Of a stretch of DNA of 60,120 nt, positions 44,631 through 53,033 are shown one piece after another; the first letter of the stretch is position 1, and the number at the start of each line of letters is the position of its first letter. This DNA comes from Chitinophagaceae bacterium. GTDB taxonomy: Bacteria > Bacteroidota > Bacteroidia > Chitinophagales > Chitinophagaceae. The DNA is taken from assembly GCA_025449645.1 (NCBI GenBank), contig JANWIY010000075.1, positions 1 through 60,120 on the forward strand, given 5' to 3'. The position numbers and the translations under genes are program-made. The notes beneath the pieces are model-generated. The model saw nothing but the letters and a program-made list of their open reading frames with translations, was not told the origin of the DNA and did not search any database.

Positions 44631-46070
44631 CTATTGACCGGAAGCAGATTCCATTTCATTTAATAATTCATCAAGCCTGACGCTTAGGAATCCCGTGTAT
44701 GAATCAGACAATGCATAAGGGATGATCAGGGTTTCTCCATGAAGCATTAAACCACAGGTGTACACAACATTGGGAACATATCCTTCGCGTTCCGATTCGT
44801 CTGCCCTCACCAGAGGCTTATTCAACCTGCCGATGATCCTGGACGGATCCTCCAGATCGAGAAGAATGGCGCTGATAACATATACCCGCATTGCACCTAC
44901 GCCATGTGTAAGTAGTAACCATCCCTGCCGTGTTTTAATGGGTGATCCGCAATTGCCCAATTGCAGTAATTCCCAGTCAAAGCGGGGTTCCATCAAAGTT
45001 TTGAATTTATCCCAGGTATACAGATCATCTGAGAACATGATGTTTATCTTTTCACCACCCTGCCTTGAAACCATCACGTATTGGCCATTGATTTTTTCCG
45101 GAAACAGGGCCATGCCTTTATCCTGTACCGCAGAACCGGTTAAAGTCCTTATAGAAAATGAATTGAAGTCTTCAGTTTCGAGCAGGCGCGTCTGGATTTC
45201 CTTCCCATTATAGGCCGTATAGGTGCCGTAATAAATAATCCGGCCAGAGTGCCCGAACCTTACCAATCGCACATCCTCCATGCCCATGCTTTCAGCCTTG
45301 CTTCCGGGAAAAATCACTTTTTCATTTATGGGTATTTCTGCAGGGGATTCAAGATCATAATTCCCATCAAATATGGATTCCAGCATTGAAATGGAATTCT
45401 CCGGTCCGGATTCCTGCAAGTCCTTTGATCTTAAGATCCGCATTGCCTGCGCAACAGTAAACTCAGCAGGCAATTTATCAATCATCGTTTTATTAGTCCG
45501 GGGAAATGCTGCCGCACGGTCCAGAATATATTGTTTTGTATACTTTGTATCTCCCTTTCTCCGTAAGCAGGTATGGTAAGGACCCGCCTCATCGAGCAAA
45601 ATATTGTTTTGCCTGTCAACAACACCGGTTTGAAATACAATGGAAGAAATATGGCCTTCGCCGGTTGCCCTCAGGCTCATAAGAAAACGCTGCTCTCCGG
45701 GTTTCACTCCCTGTTGATCAGGATGTGAAATTATAGATGGATTAAACAACGCGGCAGCCTCGATGGAATACTCCTTGGTGAAAAAAGCGCCAAGCAAGTA
45801 TTTTCGCGACATTTGAAAATGAGAAAGGCTTTCTCCATACGCAATTTCTGCTTCGCTGAAATGATCCAGGAAAATGGCCTTCAGATTGCGGTGCCTGGCA
45901 TTAAAATCCTTCATCAATTCTTCCAATAGCAAATCAACTTGTTCTTCCGGAAGGGCAACTACCCTCCTTACTACATTGCGTATGCGATCATTTCCTGGCA
46001 GACGGAGATACTGAAGTATCACCGCTTTTGCAGTGGCAGATAACCTTACCGGGTTTTTGATTATATTCAT
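44631..46070 (-). CDS. GH130 glycoside phosphorylase-like protein (long form)
   Basis: A 479-residue GH130 protein (ATG at 46070; a TTG three bases upstream is ignored). It has a helical N-terminal extension of about 100 residues, then the propeller: F-N-P-S-I-I-S-H-P, R-F-L-M-S-L-R-A-T-G-E-G-H, M-G-M-E-D-V-R-L near 265, G-N-C-G-S-P-I near 373, L-L-L-T-H-G-V. Longer GH130 proteins of this kind act on mannooligosaccharides. Cytoplasmic; four bases separate it from the MalG-type permease gene upstream, so the importer and enzyme are translationally coupled. Confidence 0.85.
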   Translation of the reverse strand: MNIIKNPVRLSATAKAVILQYLRLPGNDRIRNVVRRVVALPEEQVDLLLEELMKDFNARHRNLKAIFLDHFSEAEIAYGESLSHFQMSRKYLLGAFFTKEYSIEAAALFNPSIISHPDQQGVKPGEQRFLMSLRATGEGHISSIVFQTGVVDRQNNILLDEAGPYHTCLRRKGDTKYTKQYILDRAAAFPRTNKTMIDKLPAEFTVAQAMRILRSKDLQESGPENSISMLESIFDGNYDLESPAEIPINEKVIFPGSKAESMGMEDVRLVRFGHSGRIIYYGTYTAYNGKEIQTRLLETEDFNSFSIRTLTGSAVQDKGMALFPEKINGQYVMVSRQGGEKINIMFSDDLYTWDKFKTLMEPRFDWELLQLGNCGSPIKTRQGWLLLTHGVGAMRVYVISAILLDLEDPSRIIGRLNKPLVRADESEREGYVPNVVYTCGLMLHGETLIIPYALSDSYTGFLSVRLDELLNEMESASGQ

Positions 46071-46074
46071 CAAA

Positions 46075-46905
46075 TCAGTCTTTTAGTCCCGTTGAAGCCA
46101 TACTCTGAATAAAATGACGCTGGAAAAAAAGAAATGCGATCATAACCGGCAATGCGAGTAGTACAGCTGCCGCTATTTTAACGCCGAGCTGACTGTCCGC
46201 CCTTCCTCCTACTGCAAAAAGCGTAACCAATTGGGGCATCGTCATTAATTTCTCATTCCGGATTACTATCAACGGCCATAATACTTCGTTCCAGGATCCG
46301 ATAAATGTGAGAATGGCAACGGTGACGAGCGTAGGTTTTATATTGGGCCATAATATTCTGAAAATAATTGTCCATTCATTGCATCCGTCCATGCGCGCGG
46401 CATCGATCAGGGCCTGGGGCAATCCCTGAAAAGCCTGCCTGAACATCAGAATAGCGAATGCACTTACTGCAAACGGAATCACGAGGGCAAAAAAGCTGTC
46501 GACCAGCCGGAGATTTACCATCGTAATATAATTCGGTATCAGGGTAATTTGAAAAGGAAGTGACATCGTAAAAACAATAACATAAAATATGATCTGCCTG
46601 CCTTTAAATCTCATTTTTGCCAGGGCATAGCCGGTTGTTGAACCCGTGACCAATACGAGTGATGTTGTTACAATCGCAATCGCCAGGCTATTTACGAGCG
46701 ATCGTCCGATCGGTATTTTGTTTACCAGCGACACAAAATTCTGCCAGCCCGGATGCATTGGCCAGAGCGTCATTTTCCCCACTTCGTGTGTTGGCGCAAA
46801 AGATGCGCCGATCATCCAGACAAAAGGGTACAGGAAAGAGATGGCCGCAATAATCAATGCACCGTAAAGGAAAATCCTGCCGATTAGAATTTTAGTGCTC
46901 TTCAT
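46075..46905 (-). CDS. Sugar ABC importer permease, MalG type
   Basis: A 276-residue CUT1-type permease with six helices and the EAA coupling motif Q-A-L-I-D-A-A-R-M-D-G near residue 165 that contacts the ATPase. It ends ...L-K-D. It directly abuts the MalF-type gene (no intergenic base). With its partner it forms the inner membrane channel for a di- or oligosaccharide. Confidence 0.9.
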   Translation of the reverse strand: MKSTKILIGRIFLYGALIIAAISFLYPFVWMIGASFAPTHEVGKMTLWPMHPGWQNFVSLVNKIPIGRSLVNSLAIAIVTTSLVLVTGSTTGYALAKMRFKGRQIIFYVIVFTMSLPFQITLIPNYITMVNLRLVDSFFALVIPFAVSAFAILMFRQAFQGLPQALIDAARMDGCNEWTIIFRILWPNIKPTLVTVAILTFIGSWNEVLWPLIVIRNEKLMTMPQLVTLFAVGGRADSQLGVKIAAAVLLALPVMIAFLFFQRHFIQSMASTGLKD

Positions 46906-47790
46906 CTAATTTTCTTTTTCAATCAATTTCTTTTGCAGAAGTACGACGGTCATAATCATCAATGCATAAAAAAAACCCAGCGTTGCAGAATATCCCATAT
47001 TATAATATTGAAATGCCTGCTTGTATATATATAAAACGGCCGACAGGGTCTGATTCAGGGGACCACCGCCTGTCATAATATAGGGTTCTATAAAAAGGGA
47101 AAATCCACCGATGGTCGAGAGGATCACCACCATGAAAATTGTCGGATTGATCATGGGTAAGGTAATATGATAAAACTGCTGCCAGCGGGTGGCGCCTTCA
47201 AGTTTTGCGGCTTCATAATATTGCGTGGGAACAGTTTGCAAACCGATGAGGAACAGAATAACATATAGCCCCATATTCTTCCAGGTTGCCATAACGGCGA
47301 TGGAATAGATGGCCAGGTCAGGATTGACCAGCCAGCCGATCTGCCGGATACCCAGTTTCCCAAGGAGACGATTCAGCAGGCCCGCATCATATCCCAGCAT
47401 TTGCTGCCACAGTATAGTAACCACTACACCTGAAACAATCACAGGGATAAAAAAGGAAACCCTGAAAAAAGACAGCCCCCTGATTTTCCGGTTTAGCAGT
47501 GCGGCCAACGATAAGGAAGCAACAATCTGCAACGGAATATGAAGCAGCAGGAATTTTAGCGTGTTCCCTATGGCCTTCCAGAACAATCGATCATGCCAGA
47601 GACGGGAATAATTTCGCAGGCCAATGAAATGCATGGGCGATATGATGTTCCACTTATTGAAAGTAAGGAAAAAGCAAAAAAATACCGGGAACAGGACAAA
47701 TACAATAACAAACAGCAGGTATGGCGATACCAGCAAATAAGGCAGCATTTTTTTGCCCGTAAACCGAAATCTGAATTTTCCCCTGGCCAT
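46906..47790 (-). CDS. Sugar ABC importer permease, MalF type
   Basis: A 294-residue CUT1 permease: N-terminal basic segment, six helices, and the EAA motif Y-Y-E-A-A-K-L-E-G-A near residue 200. Length and lack of an extra N-terminal domain fit the short MalF class. It pairs with the MalG-type gene immediately downstream and with the ATPase at 40941-42062. Confidence 0.9.
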   Translation of the reverse strand: MARGKFRFRFTGKKMLPYLLVSPYLLFVIVFVLFPVFFCFFLTFNKWNIISPMHFIGLRNYSRLWHDRLFWKAIGNTLKFLLLHIPLQIVASLSLAALLNRKIRGLSFFRVSFFIPVIVSGVVVTILWQQMLGYDAGLLNRLLGKLGIRQIGWLVNPDLAIYSIAVMATWKNMGLYVILFLIGLQTVPTQYYEAAKLEGATRWQQFYHITLPMINPTIFMVVILSTIGGFSLFIEPYIMTGGGPLNQTLSAVLYIYKQAFQYYNMGYSATLGFFYALMIMTVVLLQKKLIEKEN

Positions 47791-47810
47791 AATATCCGCT
47801 CTTATTATTA

Positions 47811-48920
47811 TTAAATAATTTCCGAGATCTTCACCGCCGCCTCTGCCATCTTCAGGGATTCCACGGCATTCCTTTCGTCAATAATGCGAACATGGTTTCT
47901 GTCTGCGATCCATTTCCACTGATCAAGTATCATATCACCCAGCATCTGCCGGTAGCGGTCCTGTTTATCAATCCCTTCCCCAAATTCCATACTGATATGA
48001 TCAGTAAATTTCAAATCTTCAAATCGGCCCCTGGCCTGCCATTCTTTGTCTGCCCCTTGACCATGACGGATAATTGAACCATCTCCCGTCCATTCCCGCA
48101 GTTGTGCCAGTTGCCCTTTCTTCAAAATCCCATACAGCCGCATTTTTACCGGCACCCATCCAAATAATGTAATCTCTCCTCTTTCAAACTGAATACGCAT
48201 CTCCTGCCTGTCGAGTATTCCCGGTTGGTCAAATCCATGATAGAAATTCACCAGACCGCCCGCATAAAGAACAGTTGCCTGGACGCGGTCAGTAATGCAG
48301 GGATCAAAAGCCGGACGTTTCAATTGACATGCGCTGATCATTTTCCCTTCACCGAGCCAGCCGGAGAAAAGATCAAAAAAATGGACTGCATGCTCAATAA
48401 AAATCCCACCGCTTTTTTTCTGGTCCCAGAACCAATGACCGGCAAAAAGCTTCTCGTCGCTGGCATAATTCTCAAAAAATCCATGCAGGAAGAGGCCGAG
48501 AATTTTATTTTCAATAATATCTTTTACAATGCCGAATAACGGATTATACCGCTGCATCAGATTGACAACATAGAGCAACCGGAGCGAGTTGGCCAGGCCG
48601 GCGAGTTCCTCCGCCTCAAAGCCATTTAAAGCGGCAGGTTTTTCTGATATTACGTGCTTACCGGCCAGCAGCGCCTTTTTCGACTGCTGATAATGGAGGT
48701 AGGGTGGTGTTGCGATATAAACAAGACCTATTTTGGGGTTTTCCAGGAACTGATCATAATCCGTGTAAGGCGTTGCACCAAGATCCCGCGCCATTTGTTC
48801 GCCCTGCCCGGGCTTTATATCAGTTATGGCAATGATATTTATTCCCGGAACGTTTCTAAAAGCAGATGCTGCAAATTGCGCAAAATCCCCTGCTCCCACA
48901 ATGCCTATATTAAGTTCCAT
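47811..48920 (-). CDS. Gfo/Idh/MocA family oxidoreductase
   Basis: A 369-residue NAD(P)-dependent dehydrogenase; start at ATG 48918-48920 (MELNIGIVGAGDF), since the longer frame would begin at a TTG. Rossmann G-x-G-A-G near residue 8, E-K-P-A-A-L near 93 with the conserved Lys, and a C-terminal beta-sandwich with an H-in-helix G-I-F-I-E-H motif. The family oxidises or epimerises sugars and inositols. It sits between the binding protein and MalF genes with 20-29-base gaps, implying that it processes the imported sugar or its product. Confidence 0.85.
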   Translation of the reverse strand: MELNIGIVGAGDFAQFAASAFRNVPGINIIAITDIKPGQGEQMARDLGATPYTDYDQFLENPKIGLVYIATPPYLHYQQSKKALLAGKHVISEKPAALNGFEAEELAGLANSLRLLYVVNLMQRYNPLFGIVKDIIENKILGLFLHGFFENYASDEKLFAGHWFWDQKKSGGIFIEHAVHFFDLFSGWLGEGKMISACQLKRPAFDPCITDRVQATVLYAGGLVNFYHGFDQPGILDRQEMRIQFERGEITLFGWVPVKMRLYGILKKGQLAQLREWTGDGSIIRHGQGADKEWQARGRFEDLKFTDHISMEFGEGIDKQDRYRQMLGDMILDQWKWIADRNHVRIIDERNAVESLKMAEAAVKISEII

Positions 48921-48949
48921 ATTAAGATTGTTTTCCTGATCAGGAGCAT

Positions 48950-50248
48950 TCAATTATTAATGTTCCGAAGCAACACATTGACTGCAGTTTCTGCATCCCG
49001 GATTGCTTTCTCTGGCGTTTTTCTTCCATAAACAACGCATGATTCGTATTCCTGCGAAATGATATCCAGCACTTCTACAATCACTTCACAATTGTCAACC
49101 CCTTTTACAAAAGGAAGCTCTCTTGCAAAGGGTATCATCATCGGGTTGTTATGAAAGTAGCCGCTGTAGTAAGAATCCGACTGCAAATCTTTCCTTCTTG
49201 GCAACTGCCCCGTTATTTCCAATAATTTTAAATCACCTTCTTTGCCGACCATGGTCCGGATAAAATCCCAGGCAGCCTGAGGTCGCGTACAGGTATTGAA
49301 AACGACAATATTTTTCGGATCCGCATAAGTATAAACCGGTCCCTGATGATCATCGGGCACCTGAGGTTCAAAATACCCGAAGTCAAAACCCCGGTCAGGT
49401 ATGCTGCGCAGGTAAGTGATTTCGTAAGGGCCCGTCCACTTTGTCGCAATATGCTGCGCCACGAATGGATCATCTGAGGCTGACAAATTTTCTTTAGAGA
49501 AATATCCGTCCCGGTATAAACTCTGGAGGAAACGAAAAACCTCAATAGCATATTTATTATTGAAAACGGCTTTATTGTTAACGACCAGGGATGCTCCTCC
49601 TGAAGCGGCAAGATAAAGAGGATAAAAATTAAAGAGCCGCTGATACCAGATCTCTTTTACTTCCGTATAACCAAACCAGCTCGCGCTAAGCCCATTGTTC
49701 CGGGCGTTCGTTTTGAAAATGGCCGCAGCTGAGCGGTAAGCACTATAGGTAAGCGGCAATTCACGGATACCGTTTTTCAAAAAAAGATCTTTATTGTAAA
49801 TGGTCATGAAGGGATTTACCTTCCAGGGTACCTGGTAAATATGACCATCTGCGGAAGTAATCTCTTTGATCGCTTCACTGTCGCAACGCTCATGGATGAA
49901 CTGCAGGAATCCTTTCAGCGTATCCAGAGGAATTAAAACGCCTGCGCGGGCAAACATCTCTACATTGCCCTGCCACATGTTCGCATAGATATCCGGGGTC
50001 GTTTTGCCAACTACGGCCGCGAGGATGACTTCTTCGCTCGACTGACCTTCGGGAATGGGCTGCTGATGGATCAGGTTAGCCGCGTGTGTGCCGTTCCAGT
50101 TGCGGGTGAACGAATCGCACAAGCTGATCTCCCTGGGGTTATTGGAGCACCAGAATAATAATTCCTTACTTTTCCCTGATCGGGTTTGGCATGATCCAGT
50201 CAGAAAAATAATAATGAGAACAAACCATGTACCGGAGAAATTACCCAT
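48950..50248 (-). CDS. Sugar ABC importer substrate-binding lipoprotein
   Basis: A 432-residue MalE/UgpB-type solute-binding protein: lipobox F-L-T-G-S-C (Cys20), then the bilobed fold with S-S-E-E-V-I-L-A-A-V-V-G-K-T-T-P-D-I-Y, W-K-V-N-P-F-M-T-I-Y-N-K-D-L-F near 140, and an ATK-W-T-G-P-Y segment before residue 280. Lipid anchoring is expected because the protein lacks a classical outer cell wall partner. First gene after the terminator at 50316-50348, so it may have its own promoter in the 121-base gap. Confidence 0.85.
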   Translation of the reverse strand: MGNFSGTWFVLIIIFLTGSCQTRSGKSKELLFWCSNNPREISLCDSFTRNWNGTHAANLIHQQPIPEGQSSEEVILAAVVGKTTPDIYANMWQGNVEMFARAGVLIPLDTLKGFLQFIHERCDSEAIKEITSADGHIYQVPWKVNPFMTIYNKDLFLKNGIRELPLTYSAYRSAAAIFKTNARNNGLSASWFGYTEVKEIWYQRLFNFYPLYLAASGGASLVVNNKAVFNNKYAIEVFRFLQSLYRDGYFSKENLSASDDPFVAQHIATKWTGPYEITYLRSIPDRGFDFGYFEPQVPDDHQGPVYTYADPKNIVVFNTCTRPQAAWDFIRTMVGKEGDLKLLEITGQLPRRKDLQSDSYYSGYFHNNPMMIPFARELPFVKGVDNCEVIVEVLDIISQEYESCVVYGRKTPEKAIRDAETAVNVLLRNINN

Positions 50249-50315
50249 ATCAATTTAAAGCCGGTTGCCAGGTATCTTTTCTGGAAGAAAATATCCCGGG
50301 CAAAGAAAATTTCAT

Positions 50316-50348
50316 AAAAACCCCTGCAATGGTTTTTCACTGCAGGGG
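50316..50348 (-). terminator. Terminator between the Sus part and the ABC part
   Basis: On the minus strand, an 11-bp stem (CCCCTGCAGTG with its complement, one G-U pair) at 50321-50331 and 50338-50348, loop of 6 nt, followed by TTTTT at 50316-50320. It lies 22 bases after the LamG gene stop and before the binding-protein gene, so it should limit or attenuate read-through. Confidence 0.85.
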
Positions 50349-50369
50349 CCAAAAGAACAAACAAAAGTA

Positions 50370-51464
50370 TTACTGCGTCTTCTGATTGTTATAAATGGAA
50401 AGTACCTGGGGTGCGGTCAATGGGATGTTATAGAACATCACATCATCCATATCCCCTGTCCAGAATCCTCCATAGTCTACCAGGAAATTCCCGGACGCAT
50501 CCACTGTGAGATATTTGCTGGTTGGCAAGTCAGAGCCAATGGATATATTAACCGGTGTGCCAACGGGAATCGGACTACCAGGAACATTGGTCCAGGATTT
50601 GACCGGGGAGCCATTAATATAGAAATCTTCTTCTCCGGGTTTAAATGTAACTACCAGATGATACCATGTGGCACCGGGAATTAATGCTGTACCGGCATCA
50701 TCACGATCATAATAAGTAGTATCAACCGGAGGGCCAGTTTCAATAGCATGCACTGTGTAAAAAGGCAAATAAGCTTGTTGAGTCTGAAATTTCCAACCGT
50801 TCCAACGGTTCATAGCGATCATGTAATTATTTGCAGGATTTACGGTTCTTCCGGCTGTATCTTCCCTGACCCAAAGGCTCAATGACATTTGTGAAGGATT
50901 GAAGGCCTTATCGTATGGAACTTCTATATTCCCGCCCTTATCAAAATGATATGCCATACCTGCATTTCCGAATCTGTCTGCAGTAAGTGTTGGCGTTCCT
51001 GCGCCAAAATAAGCGTGGCCCTGGGTAACTGTTCCGTTGTGGCCATTGCCGGATGAATCGTTTGCATTACCATTGAATTTCCAGTATGCAATCAGGTTGG
51101 CAGCAGCAATTTGTTGAATGAAAGTAGCCTTATATGCGGTGATTGCAGCCTGCAGGTTGGCAGCCGCATTATTCAAAACAGTCGTAGTGGAAGTAGGGTC
51201 AGCTAATATTGCATTTGCGGATGCAATAGCTGCATTTAGAGTGGCTTTCGCGCCAACCGTATAGTCACCTGGTTTAGTGCCTTCTGTTGTTTGCGTAGAA
51301 TAAAACTGGGCCGAATCCAATGCGGCCTGAAGGCTGGTCTTGTCTGCGGGTGGCGGAGCAGGAGTCGAACTTTTTTTACTGCATGATGCCAGGATCAACC
51401 CCAATGACAAGAAAAAAAGACTTGCCATTTTGATGAATTTAAGCCGGATAACTAACTGTGTCAT
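50370..51464 (-). CDS. LamG/ConA-like surface glycan-binding lipoprotein
   Basis: A 364-residue lipoprotein (alternative start ATG 51428): lipobox L-I-L-A-S-C (Cys28), a FIVAR-like three-helix segment with L-Q-A-A-L-D-S-A and L-N-A-A-I-A-S-A-N-A-I-L (about 42-115), then a concanavalin-A-like LamG domain starting L-I-A-Y-W-K-F-N-G-N-A-N-D-S-S-G-N-G-H-N-G with a central L-S-L-W-V-R. No catalytic residues visible. It occupies the surface glycan-binding (SGBP) position after SusD and should help capture polysaccharide outside the cell. Confidence 0.8.
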   Translation of the reverse strand: MTQLVIRLKFIKMASLFFLSLGLILASCSKKSSTPAPPPADKTSLQAALDSAQFYSTQTTEGTKPGDYTVGAKATLNAAIASANAILADPTSTTTVLNNAAANLQAAITAYKATFIQQIAAANLIAYWKFNGNANDSSGNGHNGTVTQGHAYFGAGTPTLTADRFGNAGMAYHFDKGGNIEVPYDKAFNPSQMSLSLWVREDTAGRTVNPANNYMIAMNRWNGWKFQTQQAYLPFYTVHAIETGPPVDTTYYDRDDAGTALIPGATWYHLVVTFKPGEEDFYINGSPVKSWTNVPGSPIPVGTPVNISIGSDLPTSKYLTVDASGNFLVDYGGFWTGDMDDVMFYNIPLTAPQVLSIYNNQKTQ

Positions 51465-51499
51465 AAATACTAATTTTTATTGATGAAAAATGAAGCGTC

Positions 51500-53011
51500 T
51501 TAATGCAAAGCTTTATCCGTATCACGCTCGCTTTGCGGAATCGGAAAATGTTTATTTGTATTGTAATTAAAATTCGGGCTGCCGCTCAGGGCCTGTGCAG
51601 CATAGGCTGCTCCCCACCGGATAATGTCAAAATACCGGTGAAACTCAAATCCCAATTCAACACGCCGCTCATGCTGGATCGCTGCGCGGATCACACTTTG
51701 ATCCACAACCGTAAGATCAGGTAAAAGATTTGGAGGCACTTGTCTGTTGCCGGCAGTATCCATGGGGGCCGTTAAAGTAGTATCGTACAGATAACTTTCT
51801 CTTGCACGCTTTCTGACCTGGTTGAGTGGCACCAGTGCGGCGGCACTGCTCCCAAGTTCATTGAGCGATTCTGCATACCAAAGCAATACATCGGCGTAGC
51901 GGATCGCTACATAATCACAACCACCATCCCCAATAATTGGCGCTTCGGATAAGGGTTGCTGGTGTTTCCTTGTGAGATATCCGGTAGGGGACCAGGTGCT
52001 GCTGAATATTAATCCATTAAACCAGGCCATGCTATCTCTTCCAACGGTGTAGTCTAACCGCGGATCCACTACCCCGGCAGGCGTTTTCTCAAATTCATCA
52101 ACAAATCCCTGCGTTGGAGCATCAAAATAATATCCTCCATAAACAGCGGGTGCAAACCACTGGTTTAATGCATTACCGGCCTGGGGAGTCTGGCCATTCA
52201 ACATCTGGACTTCAAAAACTGATTCACTATTATTTTTATAATGGCCGCTGAAATTCTGGCTATAGACCGGCATCAGGCTATACTGTGCGCTATTGATCAC
52301 GCTGGCCGCTGAAGCCATAGCCGAGTCCCATTTATTTTGAAACAAATATGCTTTAGCGAGCAGGGCCATCGCAGCCCCGCTCGTGGCCCTTCCCACATCC
52401 GTTGTATAGGATGAAGGCAGCTGGGTGGATGCGATCCTCAGGTCAGATTCAATCACAGACTCAAAAATTGTCTTGGCGGGGGACTGCTCAATTTGTAGCT
52501 GATCGGCATTCAACGGAGTAAGCACAATAGGCACATCGCCAAAAATATTTACCAAAGTGAAATAATACCAGGACCGGAGAAATCTTGCCTCGCCCAGGAT
52601 CTGCAATTTCAACGCGGTATCCATACTGATAGCGGGAACCTTCGCCAGCACCATATTACACCGCGTGATTCCCTCATATAAAGTGCCCCACTCATTTCCG
52701 AGATTACCATTAATGGGCGTGATATTAAACTGGTCTATTAAACCAATATCTGTTTCATCGCCTACATTACCACCCTTTTCTGCATCATCCGATGCCACAT
52801 CTCCAAATACCCATAAGGGATTACTGGTTGCGGATGTAAATGCCAGGGGCTGATAGGCTGCATTGACAGCCTGCAAAGCCTGTTGTTGGGTCTGATAAAA
52901 AGTAGTGTTTGAGTAAACTCCCTGCAATTCTTTATCCAGATACTTTTTACAACCTACTCCGGTCAGAAAAAATACCGTGATCAAAAAACCTGGAATAAAA
53001 CGCGTTTTCAT
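51500..53011 (-). CDS. SusD/RagB-type nutrient-binding lipoprotein
   Basis: A 503-residue SusD homologue: lipobox T-G-V-G-C (Cys21), then T-F-Y-Q-T-Q-Q-Q-A-L-Q-A-V-N-A-A-Y, TPR helices, Y-A-D-V-L-L-W-Y-A-E-S-L-N-E-L near 380, and the C-terminal E-R-R-V-E-L-G-F-E-F-H-R-Y-F-D-I-I-R-W-G. It forms the lid of the SusC pore. The 22-base gap to the SusC stop marks a co-transcribed pair. Confidence 0.95.
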   Translation of the reverse strand: MKTRFIPGFLITVFFLTGVGCKKYLDKELQGVYSNTTFYQTQQQALQAVNAAYQPLAFTSATSNPLWVFGDVASDDAEKGGNVGDETDIGLIDQFNITPINGNLGNEWGTLYEGITRCNMVLAKVPAISMDTALKLQILGEARFLRSWYYFTLVNIFGDVPIVLTPLNADQLQIEQSPAKTIFESVIESDLRIASTQLPSSYTTDVGRATSGAAMALLAKAYLFQNKWDSAMASAASVINSAQYSLMPVYSQNFSGHYKNNSESVFEVQMLNGQTPQAGNALNQWFAPAVYGGYYFDAPTQGFVDEFEKTPAGVVDPRLDYTVGRDSMAWFNGLIFSSTWSPTGYLTRKHQQPLSEAPIIGDGGCDYVAIRYADVLLWYAESLNELGSSAAALVPLNQVRKRARESYLYDTTLTAPMDTAGNRQVPPNLLPDLTVVDQSVIRAAIQHERRVELGFEFHRYFDIIRWGAAYAAQALSGSPNFNYNTNKHFPIPQSERDTDKALH

Positions 53012-53033
53012 CTCTGTATAATTTTATTGGGGG

